Positions 17,004 through 26,025 of a stretch of DNA of 64,000 bases are shown in pieces. Below the pieces are notes generated by a model that worked only from the letters and a program-made list of their open reading frames with translations, did no database searches and had not been told where the DNA came from. Source of the DNA: Candidatus Melainabacteria bacterium (GTDB lineage Bacteria > Cyanobacteriota > Vampirovibrionia > Gastranaerophilales > Gastranaerophilaceae); NCBI GenBank assembly GCA_003258795.1, contig QHMH01000012.1:139380-203379 (forward strand), written 5' to 3'. How positions within the stretch are numbered: the stretch's first letter is position 1; every line of letters begins with the position of its first letter. A program made the position numbers and the translations under genes.

Positions 17004-17054
17004 AAAAATTTATTTTTGTAGATTCTTGTCAGGTTATATTAGCACCAATTTATG

Positions 17055-17945
17055 CTATGTCGTTTCATAGCCAAACATTTTTAGTGCAGAATTGTTCTTT
17101 CGCCAGTCTTTTTCAATTTTTACATTAAGCTCTAAATAGACTTTCTTTTCTGTTATATTTTCTATTTCCAAACGAGCTTCTGTGCCAATTTTCTTCAACA
17201 ATGAGCCGCCTTTTCCAATTAAAATTCCCTTCTGACTCTTTGTTTCACAAAAAATGTCTGCATAAATCCTGTCGATATTTTCTTCTTCCGAATATTTCTG
17301 TACAAGAACAGCTACGCAGTGTGGAACTTCCTCTTTTGTGTTCAATAAAATTTTTTCTCTTATGATTTCTTGTACAACATCTCTCATTGTTTCCTCTGTG
17401 ATGATTTCTTCTGGGTAGAGAGCTTCACCTTCTGGTAACTTTTCAAGAATTTTTTTTACGAGAACATCTGTATTTTTTCCTGTTTGTGCAGAAATTGTCA
17501 AAAACTCTGTATTATCGAGCAAGAGCTTATATGATTGTAGATTTTTTTCATTATTTTTTATTTTATCTGTTTTATTTAAAACAGTAATAATTGGGGTTTT
17601 GCAATCTTTTAGCAAGTTTTCTGCAATCCACTTATCGCCTTTTCCTGCCGGTTCAGAACCGTCTACTAAAAAAATTATCAAGTCAGAATCAGGTAGTGAA
17701 ACTTTTGCTTCATCTAATAGAAATTCTCCAAATTTATTTAATGGTTTATGGATTCCTGGGGTATCAACAAAAACAATTTGACCTTCGTCAAGGGTTAAAA
17801 TTCCTTTAATTCTCTTTCTTGTGGTTTGTGCTTTTGAGGTTGCGATAACAATTTTTTGCCCTAAAATGCAATTCAAAAGTGTGGACTTTCCAACATTCGG
17901 ACGTCCTATCAATGATACAAAACCTGATTTAAATTTCTTTTCCAT
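17055..17945 (-). CDS. era: GTPase Era
   Basis: Era is an essential GTPase that binds 16S rRNA and helps mature the small ribosomal subunit. The 296-residue product has the G1 loop GRPNVGKST (14-22), the G2 region TTRKRI, G3 DTPGIHKP, G4 NKTD, and a C-terminal KH domain with the RNA-binding GKGG turn. The ATG at 17945 fits the family start. Upstream is an extended -10 (TGC-TAATAT) ending six bases before the ATG and no ribosome site, so a leaderless mRNA is predicted. It is divergent from recJ. Confidence 0.97.
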   Translation of the reverse strand: MEKKFKSGFVSLIGRPNVGKSTLLNCILGQKIVIATSKAQTTRKRIKGILTLDEGQIVFVDTPGIHKPLNKFGEFLLDEAKVSLPDSDLIIFLVDGSEPAGKGDKWIAENLLKDCKTPIITVLNKTDKIKNNEKNLQSYKLLLDNTEFLTISAQTGKNTDVLVKKILEKLPEGEALYPEEIITEETMRDVVQEIIREKILLNTKEEVPHCVAVLVQKYSEEENIDRIYADIFCETKSQKGILIGKGGSLLKKIGTEARLEIENITEKKVYLELNVKIEKDWRKNNSALKMFGYETT

Positions 17946-17993
17946 TTCTTTATATTAGCACAAATTTTGTTAATTTTTTGCTAAAATATTATT
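17946..17993. promoter_or_regulatory. Divergent leaderless promoters of era and recJ
   Basis: The whole intergenic space is 48 bp. On the minus strand TGC-TAATAT (-10 at 17957-17952) ends six bases before the era ATG. On the plus strand TGC-TAAAAT (-10 at 17982-17987) ends six bases before the recJ ATG. Neither gene has a ribosome site, and the two -10 boxes are separated by 24 bp. Confidence 0.75.
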
Positions 17994-20312
17994 ATGCAAA
18001 AAGAATGGATTATAAAAAAAGTATCAGACAAACCAGTTTTAGACAAACTTTTAGAACTTCGAGGAATTGTCAAACCAGAGGACAAACAAGAATTTTTAAA
18101 TCCTCTTGAATTTCCAATTATTCCTCCAGAAGCTTTCTGTGACATGCATAAGGCTGTTGATAGAATTAAGTTAGCGATAGACAAGGGTGAAAAAATCTTA
18201 ATATACGGAGATTTTGATGCTGACGGAATTACTTCAACTTCGCTTTTATATAAACTTTTTAAACATTTAGGAGCAAATGTAAGCTATTTTATACCTGAAA
18301 GAGAAAAAGACGGGCATGGCATGAACAACAAAGCTCTCGTTAAATTATTAACGACAGTTAAGCCAAAGCTTCTTATAACTGTTGATTGTGGTGTAAGCAA
18401 TATAAATGAAGTTGAATTTTTAAAATCCTTCAAGGTTGATGTTATCATAACTGATCACCACGAAGCGGGTGAAGTTTTGCCTGATGCTGTTGCGATAATC
18501 AATCCAAAAGCGCCGAACAAGCTTGTTGATTCTTTGACAACAAAAGAGCTTGTTAGCTTGACATCTCTTGCGGGAGTAGGAGTTGCCTTTAAGCTTGCTT
18601 GTGCACTCCTTGATGAGTATAAAAAACTTGATTTTGTCTTTGAACTTTTGCCATTTGTAGCAGTGGGAACGATTTCTGATATTGTTCCTCTTATCTTTGA
18701 AAATAGATTGTTTGTTACAAAGGGACTTGAGCTTATCTCTAACGAAAGACATTACGGATTAAAAAGACTTCTTGAAGAGGCCGGATACAAGCCAGAAAAT
18801 GGAATAACGTCTGAACAAATAGCATTTGGGGTTACCCCTCGCATAAATGCAACAGGAAGGCTTGAGGGAGTAGAGGATTCGGTGAAAGTTCTTATTTCTG
18901 AAAATAGACAAGAAATTGAACTTGCAATAATGTCCTTGAACAATTGCAACCGAATAAGACAGGAACTTTGCGAGTCGACATTCGAACAAGCTCATGACAT
19001 GCCACAAGATGAAAACTCAATAATTCTATTCAATAAAGACTGGCATGTTGGAATAATTGGTATTGTTGCATCAAAAATGGTGGAAAACTTTAATAAACCT
19101 GCATTTCTTATGACATATTCAGAAGAAACAAAGCAGATTAGATGCTCTGCCAGAGGTGTTCCAAACCTCAATATTTTCGATATTATGAGTGCAAATTCTG
19201 AACTTTTCGACAATTTTGGCGGGCATGCTATGGCTGGTGGCTTTGCTTTTTCTCCAGAAAAAACCCCATTTGTGAAGGTTAAACAAGCACTCAATCATAC
19301 AATAAACGAAATGCTTGCAGGAAAAACCCTTAAACCTACTTTGAAAATAGATTTAGAGTTGACTCCTGATGATATAAATTTTGATTTGATTTCTGATATT
19401 GACAAGTTACAACCGTTTGGGGCTGAAAATCCAAACCCTGTTTTTGCAATGTTCAACTTAAAACTTTTGAATAAAAAACTTATGGGTTCAAACAAAAATC
19501 ACCTTAAACTGACGGTAGAAGATTCAAGAAATAATACCTATGACTGTATTTGGTGGTCAAAGGGAGATATTTCTTTGAATTCTGGGGACTATCTTGATAT
19601 TGCATTTTGTCCGCAGCTAAATACTTTTAATGGAAATACATCACTTCAATTTATACTTCAAGATATACACTCGCCAAAACTTGTTGAAGAAGAAATAAAA
19701 CCTGAATTCAAGGTCTATGATCATAGAAGAAAAACCGGAATTTTTTCATCTATTGAAGATTATTTACTCACAACCTCGCTAAAGGTGGGTGTATTTGCAG
19801 AAAATCAAGATATTATTGCAAAGTTGAAGTCCTATCCGCAAATTTTCAAGCGAATTTTTAATAGAACAAGTGAAGAAAAATTTGATGCTTTAATGTTTTT
19901 TGACTACCCATGTTCACAAACTTTGTTTGATGAGATAAGACAAAAAACTCAAGCAAAAATTTTCCATTTTATGAGCTATGAACCACACATTCTTGATGAG
20001 GAAAAGTTTGTGAAAACCTTCTATGGCATGATTAAATACTCTTGTAATAAAACAGAGGGATATTTTAATATTCAAAAGGCATCGGCATTTCTTGGAATTG
20101 AAGAAGATGTTACAAAAGAAATTTTGGAAGCTTTTCAAAGTGTTGGGGTCATAAAAATTTTGCAAAAACCTGAATATAAGCTTGAACAATTGAGCAGTGA
20201 ATATGCAAAAATTCTTCATAGTGAAATGTATTCGGAAATAATCACAGAAATAAAATCAAGTGATGACTTCAAAGAGTCATTTGCGAATGCAGATTTACAC
20301 AATTTTATTTAA
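17994..20312 (+). CDS. recJ: Single-stranded-DNA-specific 5'-3' exonuclease RecJ
   Basis: RecJ degrades single-stranded DNA 5' to 3' in recombination and repair. The 772-residue protein has the DHH-family motifs: YGDFDADGITSTSLL (motif I, about 67-81), VDCGVSN, and TDHHEAG (motif III). The DHHA1 domain, with FGGHAMAGGF, and an OB-like RecJ domain follow. It carries an extra C-terminal region (about 570-772), present in several cyanobacterial and Firmicute RecJ proteins, ending in a helical segment. ATG 17994 is preceded by an extended -10 and no ribosome site. It is divergent from era. Confidence 0.95.
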   Translation: MQKEWIIKKVSDKPVLDKLLELRGIVKPEDKQEFLNPLEFPIIPPEAFCDMHKAVDRIKLAIDKGEKILIYGDFDADGITSTSLLYKLFKHLGANVSYFIPEREKDGHGMNNKALVKLLTTVKPKLLITVDCGVSNINEVEFLKSFKVDVIITDHHEAGEVLPDAVAIINPKAPNKLVDSLTTKELVSLTSLAGVGVAFKLACALLDEYKKLDFVFELLPFVAVGTISDIVPLIFENRLFVTKGLELISNERHYGLKRLLEEAGYKPENGITSEQIAFGVTPRINATGRLEGVEDSVKVLISENRQEIELAIMSLNNCNRIRQELCESTFEQAHDMPQDENSIILFNKDWHVGIIGIVASKMVENFNKPAFLMTYSEETKQIRCSARGVPNLNIFDIMSANSELFDNFGGHAMAGGFAFSPEKTPFVKVKQALNHTINEMLAGKTLKPTLKIDLELTPDDINFDLISDIDKLQPFGAENPNPVFAMFNLKLLNKKLMGSNKNHLKLTVEDSRNNTYDCIWWSKGDISLNSGDYLDIAFCPQLNTFNGNTSLQFILQDIHSPKLVEEEIKPEFKVYDHRRKTGIFSSIEDYLLTTSLKVGVFAENQDIIAKLKSYPQIFKRIFNRTSEEKFDALMFFDYPCSQTLFDEIRQKTQAKIFHFMSYEPHILDEEKFVKTFYGMIKYSCNKTEGYFNIQKASAFLGIEEDVTKEILEAFQSVGVIKILQKPEYKLEQLSSEYAKILHSEMYSEIITEIKSSDDFKESFANADLHNFI

Positions 20313-20420
20313 GAAATTTATGTAAACATATGTAAACTTTTTATTTAAAAATTTTGAAAAAAGTCAATAAAAACCATGAAAAATACTTTTTAATGATATA
20401 CACAAAAAGAAGGTGATTAC

Positions 20421-21722
20421 ATGGTTTCAAGCATAAACGGAAATGAAAGAAGACAACAAACTTCAAGAATAAGCTCACAACCTTATTATGTAGCTAACAT
20501 GCCATCAAATAGATATGTAAGACAACCGATAACTGATACCTATGTACCTTCACAAAAAGTAAAAAAACAAAAAGAAGGAAATAAGCTTCAAACTGCATCC
20601 GCTGTTGCCGGAATTGCAGCATCAACTCTTATTGCAGCAACTCTGTTGAGAGGTTCTGGAATATTTAACAGAAGCAAAGATGTATTGCTTGATCAAATAA
20701 AGAAATTTGAAGCTCCAGAAAAAGTTAAAGAAAAAATGATGATTGAGTTCAACAAGATGAAAAACAGTGTAATGGATGCTGACACATCTAAAAATTACAT
20801 TGATAACGTAATGAGATTGAACTTCAAAGAACCAGAATTAAAAGTTGTTGATACCAAAAAGGCAAAAGAAATTTTGGATTCTGAACTTATTGGTATGGAT
20901 AAAGCTAAAAAGCAAGTATTAGACTTTTTGGAAGAACGTAATTATAACATTTTAAATGGTATAAACAAAGATAATGGACCATTGGTATTGTGTTTGGATG
21001 GCCCTCCAGGGGTTGGTAAAACATCAATTGCTGAATACATAGCAAAAGCAATGGACGTTCCATTTGAAAGAATTTCACTTGCGGGTTCATCTGATGCAAT
21101 GACAATCAAAGGTTTGAAAAAAGGCTACAAAGATGCAACTCCTGGGGAACTTATCAAAGCATATCAAGATGCAAAATGTAAAAACCCTGTAATTTTGTTC
21201 GATGAAATGGACAAATTGGGTGCAAGTAGAGAACATGGTTCACCAGCGGCAGCATTGTTGGACGTATTAGAACCAAAACAATGTAAAAACTTTACAGATG
21301 CATATTTGGAATTTCCATATGATTTGTCAAAGACAACATTCATTATCACTTCTAACGACTTAAACAACATTGACAAAACTTTGTTAGACAGAATGAAAGT
21401 TATCAACATGGAAGCATATACTCCAGTTGAAAAGAAAAAAATCGCTTCTAAATTCATGGACAAACTTTGGAAAGATTCTAAACTTGAAAATCATGGCGTA
21501 AAGAAATTTACAGAAAAAGCTATTGATGCGATTGTTGGCCACACAAACGATGCGGGGGCAAGAAAAACAATCCAAAACTCAAAAGATATTATCAAGCAAG
21601 CTAAAGTTGATATTCAGAAAGGTGTAAAAGGCGCAGATATTATCATTGACGATAAGTATGTTGCAAGAGCACTTGAAGAAGCTGCTAAAGAAGCTGAAAA
21701 GCAAGCAGCAAAAGCAAGATAA
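20421..21722 (+). CDS. Lon-like AAA+ ATPase lacking the protease domain
   Basis: A 433-residue protein whose middle matches the ATPase module of Lon: the short helical region before the AAA+ core (about 85-135), then ELIGMDKAKKQVLDFL, Walker A GPPGVGKT (194-201), Walker B LFDEMDK (259-265), sensor-1 TSND (310-313), arginine finger R324 in LLDRMKV and sensor-2 R381 in AGARKT. After sensor 2 the chain ends with a charged Ala/Lys-rich tail; the Ser-Lys peptidase domain is absent. The pore loop is YKDATPG, where Lon normally has Y-hydrophobic-G. The N-terminus is Asn/Gln/Ser-rich with a hydrophobic stretch (57-77) that could be a membrane anchor. AAGGTG precedes the ATG. Function unknown: perhaps a remodelling ATPase at the membrane. 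Confidence 0.85.
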   Translation: MVSSINGNERRQQTSRISSQPYYVANMPSNRYVRQPITDTYVPSQKVKKQKEGNKLQTASAVAGIAASTLIAATLLRGSGIFNRSKDVLLDQIKKFEAPEKVKEKMMIEFNKMKNSVMDADTSKNYIDNVMRLNFKEPELKVVDTKKAKEILDSELIGMDKAKKQVLDFLEERNYNILNGINKDNGPLVLCLDGPPGVGKTSIAEYIAKAMDVPFERISLAGSSDAMTIKGLKKGYKDATPGELIKAYQDAKCKNPVILFDEMDKLGASREHGSPAAALLDVLEPKQCKNFTDAYLEFPYDLSKTTFIITSNDLNNIDKTLLDRMKVINMEAYTPVEKKKIASKFMDKLWKDSKLENHGVKKFTEKAIDAIVGHTNDAGARKTIQNSKDIIKQAKVDIQKGVKGADIIIDDKYVARALEEAAKEAEKQAAKAR

Positions 21723-21739
21723 AAAACGATGTAATAAAA

Positions 21740-21776
21740 CAAGAGGGTTTCTTTTGAAGCCCTCTTGTCTTATTTA
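21740..21776 (+). terminator. Rho-independent terminator after the Lon-like gene
   Basis: CAAGAGGG pairs with CCCTCTTG around a loop that can itself pair (TTTC with GAAG), followed by TCTTATTTACTTT. It separates the Lon-like gene from kup. Confidence 0.8.
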
Positions 21777-21803
21777 CTTTAAGATATTTTTGTACTATAA
21801 ATA

Positions 21804-23624
21804 ATGTCGGTTATGAGTGAACAGAAGATTACCGCAAAGAATATAATTCAAGCAATGGGACTTGTTTTTGGTGATATCGGAACGAGTCCTCTATATACGC
21901 TTACGGTTATTTTTTTAACGCTTGAAGCAACAAAGGCAAATGTTGTTGGGGTTTTGTCACTCATTGTGTGGACATTATTGCTTATCATAACCGTTCAGTA
22001 CACAGGGCTTGCAATGAGTTTGGGCAAACGTGGTGAGGGCGGAACCATCGTTTTGAACGAAATTTTAAAAAAACTTTTAAAAAGTTCTCGCTCGATTATG
22101 TTCTTTTCACTTTTAACCTACCTTGCAATCTCTCTTTTGATTGGAGAATGCGTTGTTACACCTGCAATTAGTATTATGTCTACAATTGAAGGTTTGAGGA
22201 TAATTGAACCTTTGAAATATATTCCTCAAGCTTCAATTATTGTGATTACACTTTTGATTATTTATTGGTTATTTTCAATCCAAAAAAGAGGGACAGAAAA
22301 AGTATCCCAGATTTTTGGACCGATAATGGTTATTTGGTTTTCAACGTTAGCAATTTTTGGAGCAGTTTCAATTTCGAGAACTGATGTGGTTTTAGAGGCT
22401 GTTAATCCGATAAATGCTTTATTGTTTTTGAAAAATCATGGATTTGCAAGCTTCTTTATCTTATCTCAAGTTTTGCTCTGTGCAACTGGGGCAGAAGCTT
22501 TGTATGCGGACATGGGACATTTAGGAAGAAAACCTATTGTATACGCTTGGTACATTGTCTTTTTTGCACTTGTTTTAAATTATTTAGGACAAGGGGCATT
22601 CTTATTAAGACATCCTGAATGTCCAAATATATTGTTCTCAATGATATCTTCAATATTGCCAGTTTTTTATGTACCATTTCTAATTTTGAGTATATTAGCT
22701 ACAATTACTGCATCACAAGCAATGATTAGTGGTGTTTTTGCAATAATTTATCAGGCTATTAACACGAGAATTCTACCTATGTTTAAGGTAGATTACACCT
22801 CCGAAAAAATTAACTCACAAATATATATTGGAACTGCAAATACGTTTCTTCTAATTTTTGTATTTTTAACGATACTCGTGTTTAAAAGTTCAGGTAAACT
22901 CGCATCAGCATACGGTTTTGCAGTTGTAACTACATTTAACATCACAATCATACTTATTGGTACAATATACTTTTTGAGAAAAAAATTCTTGCATTTTGCA
23001 GTATCTTTGGGACTCTTAATCATAGATTTTATCTACTTCTTATCAGCATTAACAAAAATTCCAGATGGTGCTTACTGGGCACTTATGGTTGCATCAATAC
23101 CGTTTTCATTGATACTACTTTATGTTTGTGGTCAAAAGGCAATGTACAAGGCAATTATACTTATGGATAAAGATAAGTTTTTATCACAATACAACGAAAT
23201 TTATCCTAAATATCCAAAACTTGAAGGTACGGCTTTGTTTTTTGCAAGAGGTGTAGATAGAGTTCCACCTTACATTGTACAAACAATGTTTATCAATAAT
23301 ATTTTGTATAAAGAAAATGTGTTTATCCAAATTAACAAAGCGAATGAACCATTTGGCCTGCATTATGATATTGCGCAAGTTGCAGAAGGGTTGAAGATTT
23401 TAAGAATTGATGTTGGATATATGGATGTATTGAGGCTTGAAAAAGTATTGCAAGCTATGAACATCGATGAAAAAGCTATCTTCTATGGTGTTGAAGAAAT
23501 AGAAACTAAAAACTTCTTCTGGCATGTGTTCTCACTTGTAAAGAAAATCACGCCGTCATTTGTAAGTTTTTACAAGTTACCAGTTCATAAACTGCATGGT
23601 GTCATAACACAGATAAACATGTAA
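21804..23624 (+). CDS. kup: Kup-type low-affinity potassium transporter
   Basis: Kup proteins import potassium with protons. The 606-residue chain has about twelve membrane helices in its first 440 residues and a cytoplasmic C-terminal domain. The N-terminal signature GLVFGDIGTSPLYTL, the selectivity region around GEGGTIVLNE and the family stretch CATGAEALYADMGHLG are present. The start is uncertain: ATG 21804 or ATG 21813 (MSEQK). A TATAAA/TACTAT box lies directly in front and there is no ribosome site, so the mRNA may be leaderless. Its stop codon is immediately followed by the stop of the convergent GT8 gene. Confidence 0.95.
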   Translation: MSVMSEQKITAKNIIQAMGLVFGDIGTSPLYTLTVIFLTLEATKANVVGVLSLIVWTLLLIITVQYTGLAMSLGKRGEGGTIVLNEILKKLLKSSRSIMFFSLLTYLAISLLIGECVVTPAISIMSTIEGLRIIEPLKYIPQASIIVITLLIIYWLFSIQKRGTEKVSQIFGPIMVIWFSTLAIFGAVSISRTDVVLEAVNPINALLFLKNHGFASFFILSQVLLCATGAEALYADMGHLGRKPIVYAWYIVFFALVLNYLGQGAFLLRHPECPNILFSMISSILPVFYVPFLILSILATITASQAMISGVFAIIYQAINTRILPMFKVDYTSEKINSQIYIGTANTFLLIFVFLTILVFKSSGKLASAYGFAVVTTFNITIILIGTIYFLRKKFLHFAVSLGLLIIDFIYFLSALTKIPDGAYWALMVASIPFSLILLYVCGQKAMYKAIILMDKDKFLSQYNEIYPKYPKLEGTALFFARGVDRVPPYIVQTMFINNILYKENVFIQINKANEPFGLHYDIAQVAEGLKILRIDVGYMDVLRLEKVLQAMNIDEKAIFYGVEEIETKNFFWHVFSLVKKITPSFVSFYKLPVHKLHGVITQINM

Positions 23625-24554
23625 TTACTTAAAGAGGGTTGCAAATAAAGCTCTTTTTTCTTTAAAGAATATAAATAGCGGATATCTTTTTATGAAATTC
23701 AAAATCAGAGAAGGTTTTGAGTTAAATTTTCTCGATTTTTCAATATGATTTTTGTAAAAATCTGGATTTTCTTTGTGCCACGGAGTCATTTGCCAATAAG
23801 TCCAAAACGTATCTCTGAAAACATTTTCGTAATATATTTCCCAAGGTTTCCACCCAACAAAGTGCAGAACAACTGCATCTTGAAGATCCTTCTGCCATTT
23901 CAACTTAAATTCCTTTGTCTGAAATCCATTAGGAACAAGATAATTAAACTTTTTATCGACAACCTTTATCTGATCTTGAAAAACATAGTTTATTAAATCT
24001 TGATCCATAAATCTGAGTTTGTCCACATTGTCTTTTAGATAATTGAACATTTTTTCTTCAGCATTCTCTTCTCTCCACTTTTTGAGATTCATAAGAATAG
24101 AACCGGCATTTATGTAAGTTGCGGTTTTGCTCATACCCAAATTTTTCTTTGAGTTTTCGGAGTCAAAATCCTCTCTACCTGCAAGTAAAAAGTCGTCGAT
24201 ATTTGTGTTGTAAAAATCTGCCAAACTTCCCTTAACGATAATGTCACAGTCAAGGTAAATTGCCTTGTCGAGGTTTTTCAAGATAGAGGCTGATTTAATT
24301 CTAAAAAGAGTTGTGATTGTCCAAAATTTAGCCACCTCTTTGTAGGGAAGAAAGTCTGTTTTGTCAACGTCAATAACATTTATATTTTCTCCCAATGACG
24401 TTAATCTTTCTTTTGTTTTTATAGACAAATCGTTACCCAAAATGTGGAAAACTGGTTCATCATCTTCTGATTTATTTTTCAATACGCTAATAATTGTTGT
24501 TGCACACCATTTTGCAAAATTTTCGTCAGTGGCAAGGACTATATCTATTTTCAT
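23625..24554 (-). CDS. Family 8 glycosyltransferase
   Basis: A 309-residue GT8 enzyme, the family of LPS galactosyl/glucosyltransferases and glycogenin. Visible are the N-terminal VLATDENFAKWCATTIISVL nucleotide-binding segment, the metal-binding YLDCDIIV (D102-x-D104), the INAGSILMNLKKWR region and the second metal ligand H231 in LHFVGWKPW. It is a retaining enzyme that would add hexose to a surface glycan; donor and acceptor are not readable. AGAGGAAG precedes the ATG. It stands alone, convergent with kup with no spacing between the stop codons. Confidence 0.9.
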   Translation of the reverse strand: MKIDIVLATDENFAKWCATTIISVLKNKSEDDEPVFHILGNDLSIKTKERLTSLGENINVIDVDKTDFLPYKEVAKFWTITTLFRIKSASILKNLDKAIYLDCDIIVKGSLADFYNTNIDDFLLAGREDFDSENSKKNLGMSKTATYINAGSILMNLKKWREENAEEKMFNYLKDNVDKLRFMDQDLINYVFQDQIKVVDKKFNYLVPNGFQTKEFKLKWQKDLQDAVVLHFVGWKPWEIYYENVFRDTFWTYWQMTPWHKENPDFYKNHIEKSRKFNSKPSLILNFIKRYPLFIFFKEKRALFATLFK

Positions 24555-24646
24555 TACTTCCTCTATTTGCTATTTAAAAATACTATAACATAAAAAATAG
24601 GCATTACTGTTTTTTGTTTGGAATAAAATTGTGGTGAGGTTATGTT

Positions 24647-25642
24647 ATGAAAAAAATAATTATTTTTATATTTCTAATACTTGCATGTTTGTTTATCTGC
24701 AATAGAAGTAATCCACAGCTCTTACCAGTATGTAAAAACAATATGTGGGGATATATCGACAAAACAAACAAATTAGTTATTCCGTTTGAATACGATATAA
24801 CCTATCCGTTTAGTGGAAATGTTGCTTTGGTTTGCAAAAAAGGTAAATGTGGAGCTATAAACAAAAAAGGCAAAGTTATAATTCCATTGGTTTATGATTC
24901 CATAAACTCTAAATCTCAAGGGCTTTATGCAGTAGAAAAGAATGGAATGTCAGGTTATGTAAATAGTCGTGGAAAATTTGTAATTCCACTTCGAGATGTG
25001 TCTTCACAATCCTTCAAAGAGGGACTTGCAGTTGCTTATAAAAATGGAAAATTTGGGTTTATAAACAAAAAAGACAAACTCGTTATAGGTTACGATTATG
25101 ATGAAGCAAGAGATTTTAAAAATGGACTGGCATCTGTTTCAAAAGCTGGAAAGTGGGGTGTTATTGACAAACAGAAAATAGTTATGCCGATTGAATATGG
25201 CTGGATTGAGGGAAAAAATGGTGAATTTTCTGTTTGCAAAGAACTTGGTGAAGTTCCTTCTTGTGGAATCATCACAAAAAGTAAAACTATAATTCCGCTT
25301 AAATATTATGGCGCAAATTTAAAAAGCGAAGGTTTGTATGCAATTCAAACCAAAAGATTTGCTTGGAGTTATTACGATGAAAATAACAAACAAAAATTTA
25401 ATACTGAATATGCAATTGCCAATGACTTTCAAGACGGTATTGCAATGGTTTGCAGCGAATATAATAAATGCGGTTATATAAACAAGCAAGGAAAACCAGT
25501 TATCGAATTGAAATATGAGGCTATCAGTCCATTTTATGGAAATGTCGCTGCTGCACTATATAACAAAAAATGGGGATTTGTCGACAAAAAAGGCAAAGTT
25601 ATAATTCCATTTCAGTATGACTGGACGGGATTTGTCTTTTAA
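24647..25642 (+). CDS. WG-repeat (KWG leptospira-type) exported protein
   Basis: A 331-residue protein with an N-terminal hydrophobic signal or anchor (4-22) and then about seven to eight WG repeats. Each repeat follows the pattern W/F-G-[YVF]-I-[DN]-K-x-G-K-x-V-I-P-x-x-Y-D and is about 35-45 residues long. WG repeats form beta structures of unknown function, common in Bacteroidetes and gut bacteria. A lipobox is not clear (ILAC at 11-14 is a weak candidate). GTGAGG provides the ribosome site. It precedes a small exported protein by about 150 bases. Confidence 0.85.
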   Translation: MKKIIIFIFLILACLFICNRSNPQLLPVCKNNMWGYIDKTNKLVIPFEYDITYPFSGNVALVCKKGKCGAINKKGKVIIPLVYDSINSKSQGLYAVEKNGMSGYVNSRGKFVIPLRDVSSQSFKEGLAVAYKNGKFGFINKKDKLVIGYDYDEARDFKNGLASVSKAGKWGVIDKQKIVMPIEYGWIEGKNGEFSVCKELGEVPSCGIITKSKTIIPLKYYGANLKSEGLYAIQTKRFAWSYYDENNKQKFNTEYAIANDFQDGIAMVCSEYNKCGYINKQGKPVIELKYEAISPFYGNVAAALYNKKWGFVDKKGKVIIPFQYDWTGFVF

Positions 25643-25759
25643 GGCAGATAAGATGCGAGATAGCGTGTTTTATTTAAATGTTTAATATTTTCTTTTCCTT
25701 TATATTATACAAGAGGAAGAGAACATCATAATACTTCATGACAATGTTTTTTATTCTAT

Positions 25760-25790
25760 CCACCTCTAAAATAACTCTGGGGGTGGTTTT
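25760..25790 (+). promoter_or_regulatory. Hairpin containing the ribosome site of the 77-aa gene
   Basis: CCACCTC (25760-25766) can pair with GGGGTGG (25780-25786), followed by TTTT and then the ATG at 25791. The 3' arm is also the only ribosome-binding sequence. The arrangement repeats that in front of the sigma-factor gene. Confidence 0.4.
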
Positions 25791-26024
25791 ATGAAATATT
25801 GGTCAATCTTTTTTGTTTACCTCGTTTTTGTTTCTTTTTACTTTGTTTCTTATGCCAAAAACTGCAACGATGAACCAGTTGTAACCGGTGCAGCTTGTAG
25901 TATAAAAGATCTTAAAGAGTACTCAAACAACAAAGATGAAAAACTTCAGCCTCGAAAGAATGAAGTACTTTTTGAAAAAAATAAAGTTCTTGAAAAAGCA
26001 ATAGAGAAACAAAAAAATAAATAA
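25791..26024 (+). CDS. Small exported protein of unknown function
   Basis: A 77-residue protein with a signal peptide (hydrophobic 5-20, possible SYA cleavage) and a charged, Lys/Glu/Asn-rich mature part that looks like an amphipathic helix. Two cysteines (in AKNCND and GAACSIKD) could form a disulfide. The segment VVTGAACS resembles MTGAAASPC in the SLH protein at 6950-8779, which may be a shared short motif. GGGGGTGG upstream of the ATG is a ribosome site. I know no family. Confidence 0.6.
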   Translation: MKYWSIFFVYLVFVSFYFVSYAKNCNDEPVVTGAACSIKDLKEYSNNKDEKLQPRKNEVLFEKNKVLEKAIEKQKNK

Positions 26025-26025
26025 T

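Noticed and set aside
20317..20341. Tandem TATGTAAAC direct repeat downstream of recJ
   Set aside because: Two short AT-rich copies only; no further copies and no link to a feature, so chance is likely.
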